Assembly: GCA_913047775.1 (NCBI GenBank)
Contig: CAJWUE010000091.1
Span: 1 to 5,422, forward strand
Direction: 5' to 3'
DNA from: GCA-002731945 sp913047775
GTDB lineage: Bacteria > Pseudomonadota > Alphaproteobacteria > MED-G09
DNA: 5,422 bases
Shown here: positions 5,322-5,422 of the stretch, piece after piece
Position numbering within the stretch: position 1 is the stretch's first letter
Layout: every line of letters starts with the position of its first letter
Notes under the pieces: model-generated
Told to the model about the DNA's origin: nothing
What the model saw: the letters and a program-made list of their open reading frames with translations, nothing else
Database searches by the model: none
Translations under genes and position numbers: made by a program

Positions 5322-5422
5322 CTAGAGTTTAGATGCATCCTTACTAATACCTTTACCTGGTTCATAAAGACAAAGGGACTAACTGCTCCACCGATTTGTT
5401 TTACAAGGAAGTGGGAAGATTG
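5322..5422 (-). pseudogene. Possible 3' remnant of a gene entering from the right edge
   Basis: Read on the minus strand from the edge, one frame gives IFPLPCKTNRWSS, a TAG, then SLCLYEPGKGISKDASKL and a final TAG at 5324-5322. The second part looks like a charged protein C-terminus. The internal stop would make it a decayed gene. Another frame stays open from the edge for about 38 codons with no recognisable motif. I do not recognise either protein, and the call is speculative. Confidence 0.15.

Larger units (their letters stand above)
4934..5422 (-). promoter_or_regulatory. Leader and promoter region of the importer operon (489 bp, no convincing gene)
   Basis: This is the only gap long enough to hold the operon promoter. 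It is A+T-rich and carries at least six inverted repeats (listed separately), an 8-base A run at 5099-5106, and purine-rich AGGAGG on the minus strand at 5136-5131 with no ATG, GTG or TTG start behind it. One weak sigma70-like candidate on the minus strand is TAGAAT (5048-5043) with TTGAAT (5073-5068), but the 19-bp spacer is too long to trust. No tRNA, rRNA or known riboswitch core was recognised. The start of transcription cannot be placed from sequence alone. Confidence 0.45.

Noticed and set aside
4934..5422. Fur box, expected if the operon were an iron importer
   Set aside because: No GATAATGATAATCATTATC-like 19-mer was found by eye upstream of the binding-protein gene. The palindrome at 4998-5017 does not match. 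Absence is weak evidence because Fur sites vary.
1..5422. Transposon ends, insertion sequences, CRISPR arrays, tRNA genes
   Set aside because: No terminal inverted repeats with a transposase, no regularly spaced repeats and no cloverleaf-like sequence were seen. The broken gene on the left therefore cannot be tied to a mobile element here.

Overview
The window is A+T-rich DNA (roughly 40% G+C by eye). It looks like a Gram-negative, probably proteobacterial, chromosome. The support is a Sec-type periplasmic binding protein without a lipobox, a fused 12-helix FbpB/SfuB-type permease, a YihX-like phosphatase and a fragment of an IorA/CoxS-type molybdo-hydroxylase subunit. The species cannot be fixed from this sequence.

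Layout: positions 90-287 (+) hold the broken N-terminal part of a [2Fe-2S] subunit, followed by about 155 bp of decayed or non-coding DNA. Positions 443-4933 are one operon on the minus strand, read right to left: periplasmic solute-binding protein (3944-4933), ABC ATPase (2726-3820), fused two-domain permease (1063-2721) and a HAD phosphatase of the YihX type (443-1066). The last three are tightly packed: 4 nt between ATPase and permease, and a 4-nt TTGA stop/start overlap between permease and phosphatase. A terminator-like hairpin separates the binding-protein gene from the rest. Positions 4934-5422 are a leader/promoter region with several palindromes, no convincing gene, and possibly the tail of a decayed gene at the right edge.

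How the genes fit together: the three transport genes are a complete importer of the family annotated as ferric iron / 2-aminoethylphosphonate / AfuABC-like. Two observations argue against a simple iron role. The binding protein appears to lack the paired iron-ligand tyrosines of FbpA, and the last cistron is a phosphatase resembling E. coli YihX (alpha-D-glucose-1-phosphatase). The favoured inference is uptake of a phosphorylated organic compound, such as a sugar phosphate, followed by dephosphorylation in the cytoplasm. The substrate is not proven by sequence alone.

The operon sits between one clearly broken gene on the left and a possible broken gene on the right, which suggests gene loss or rearrangement around it.
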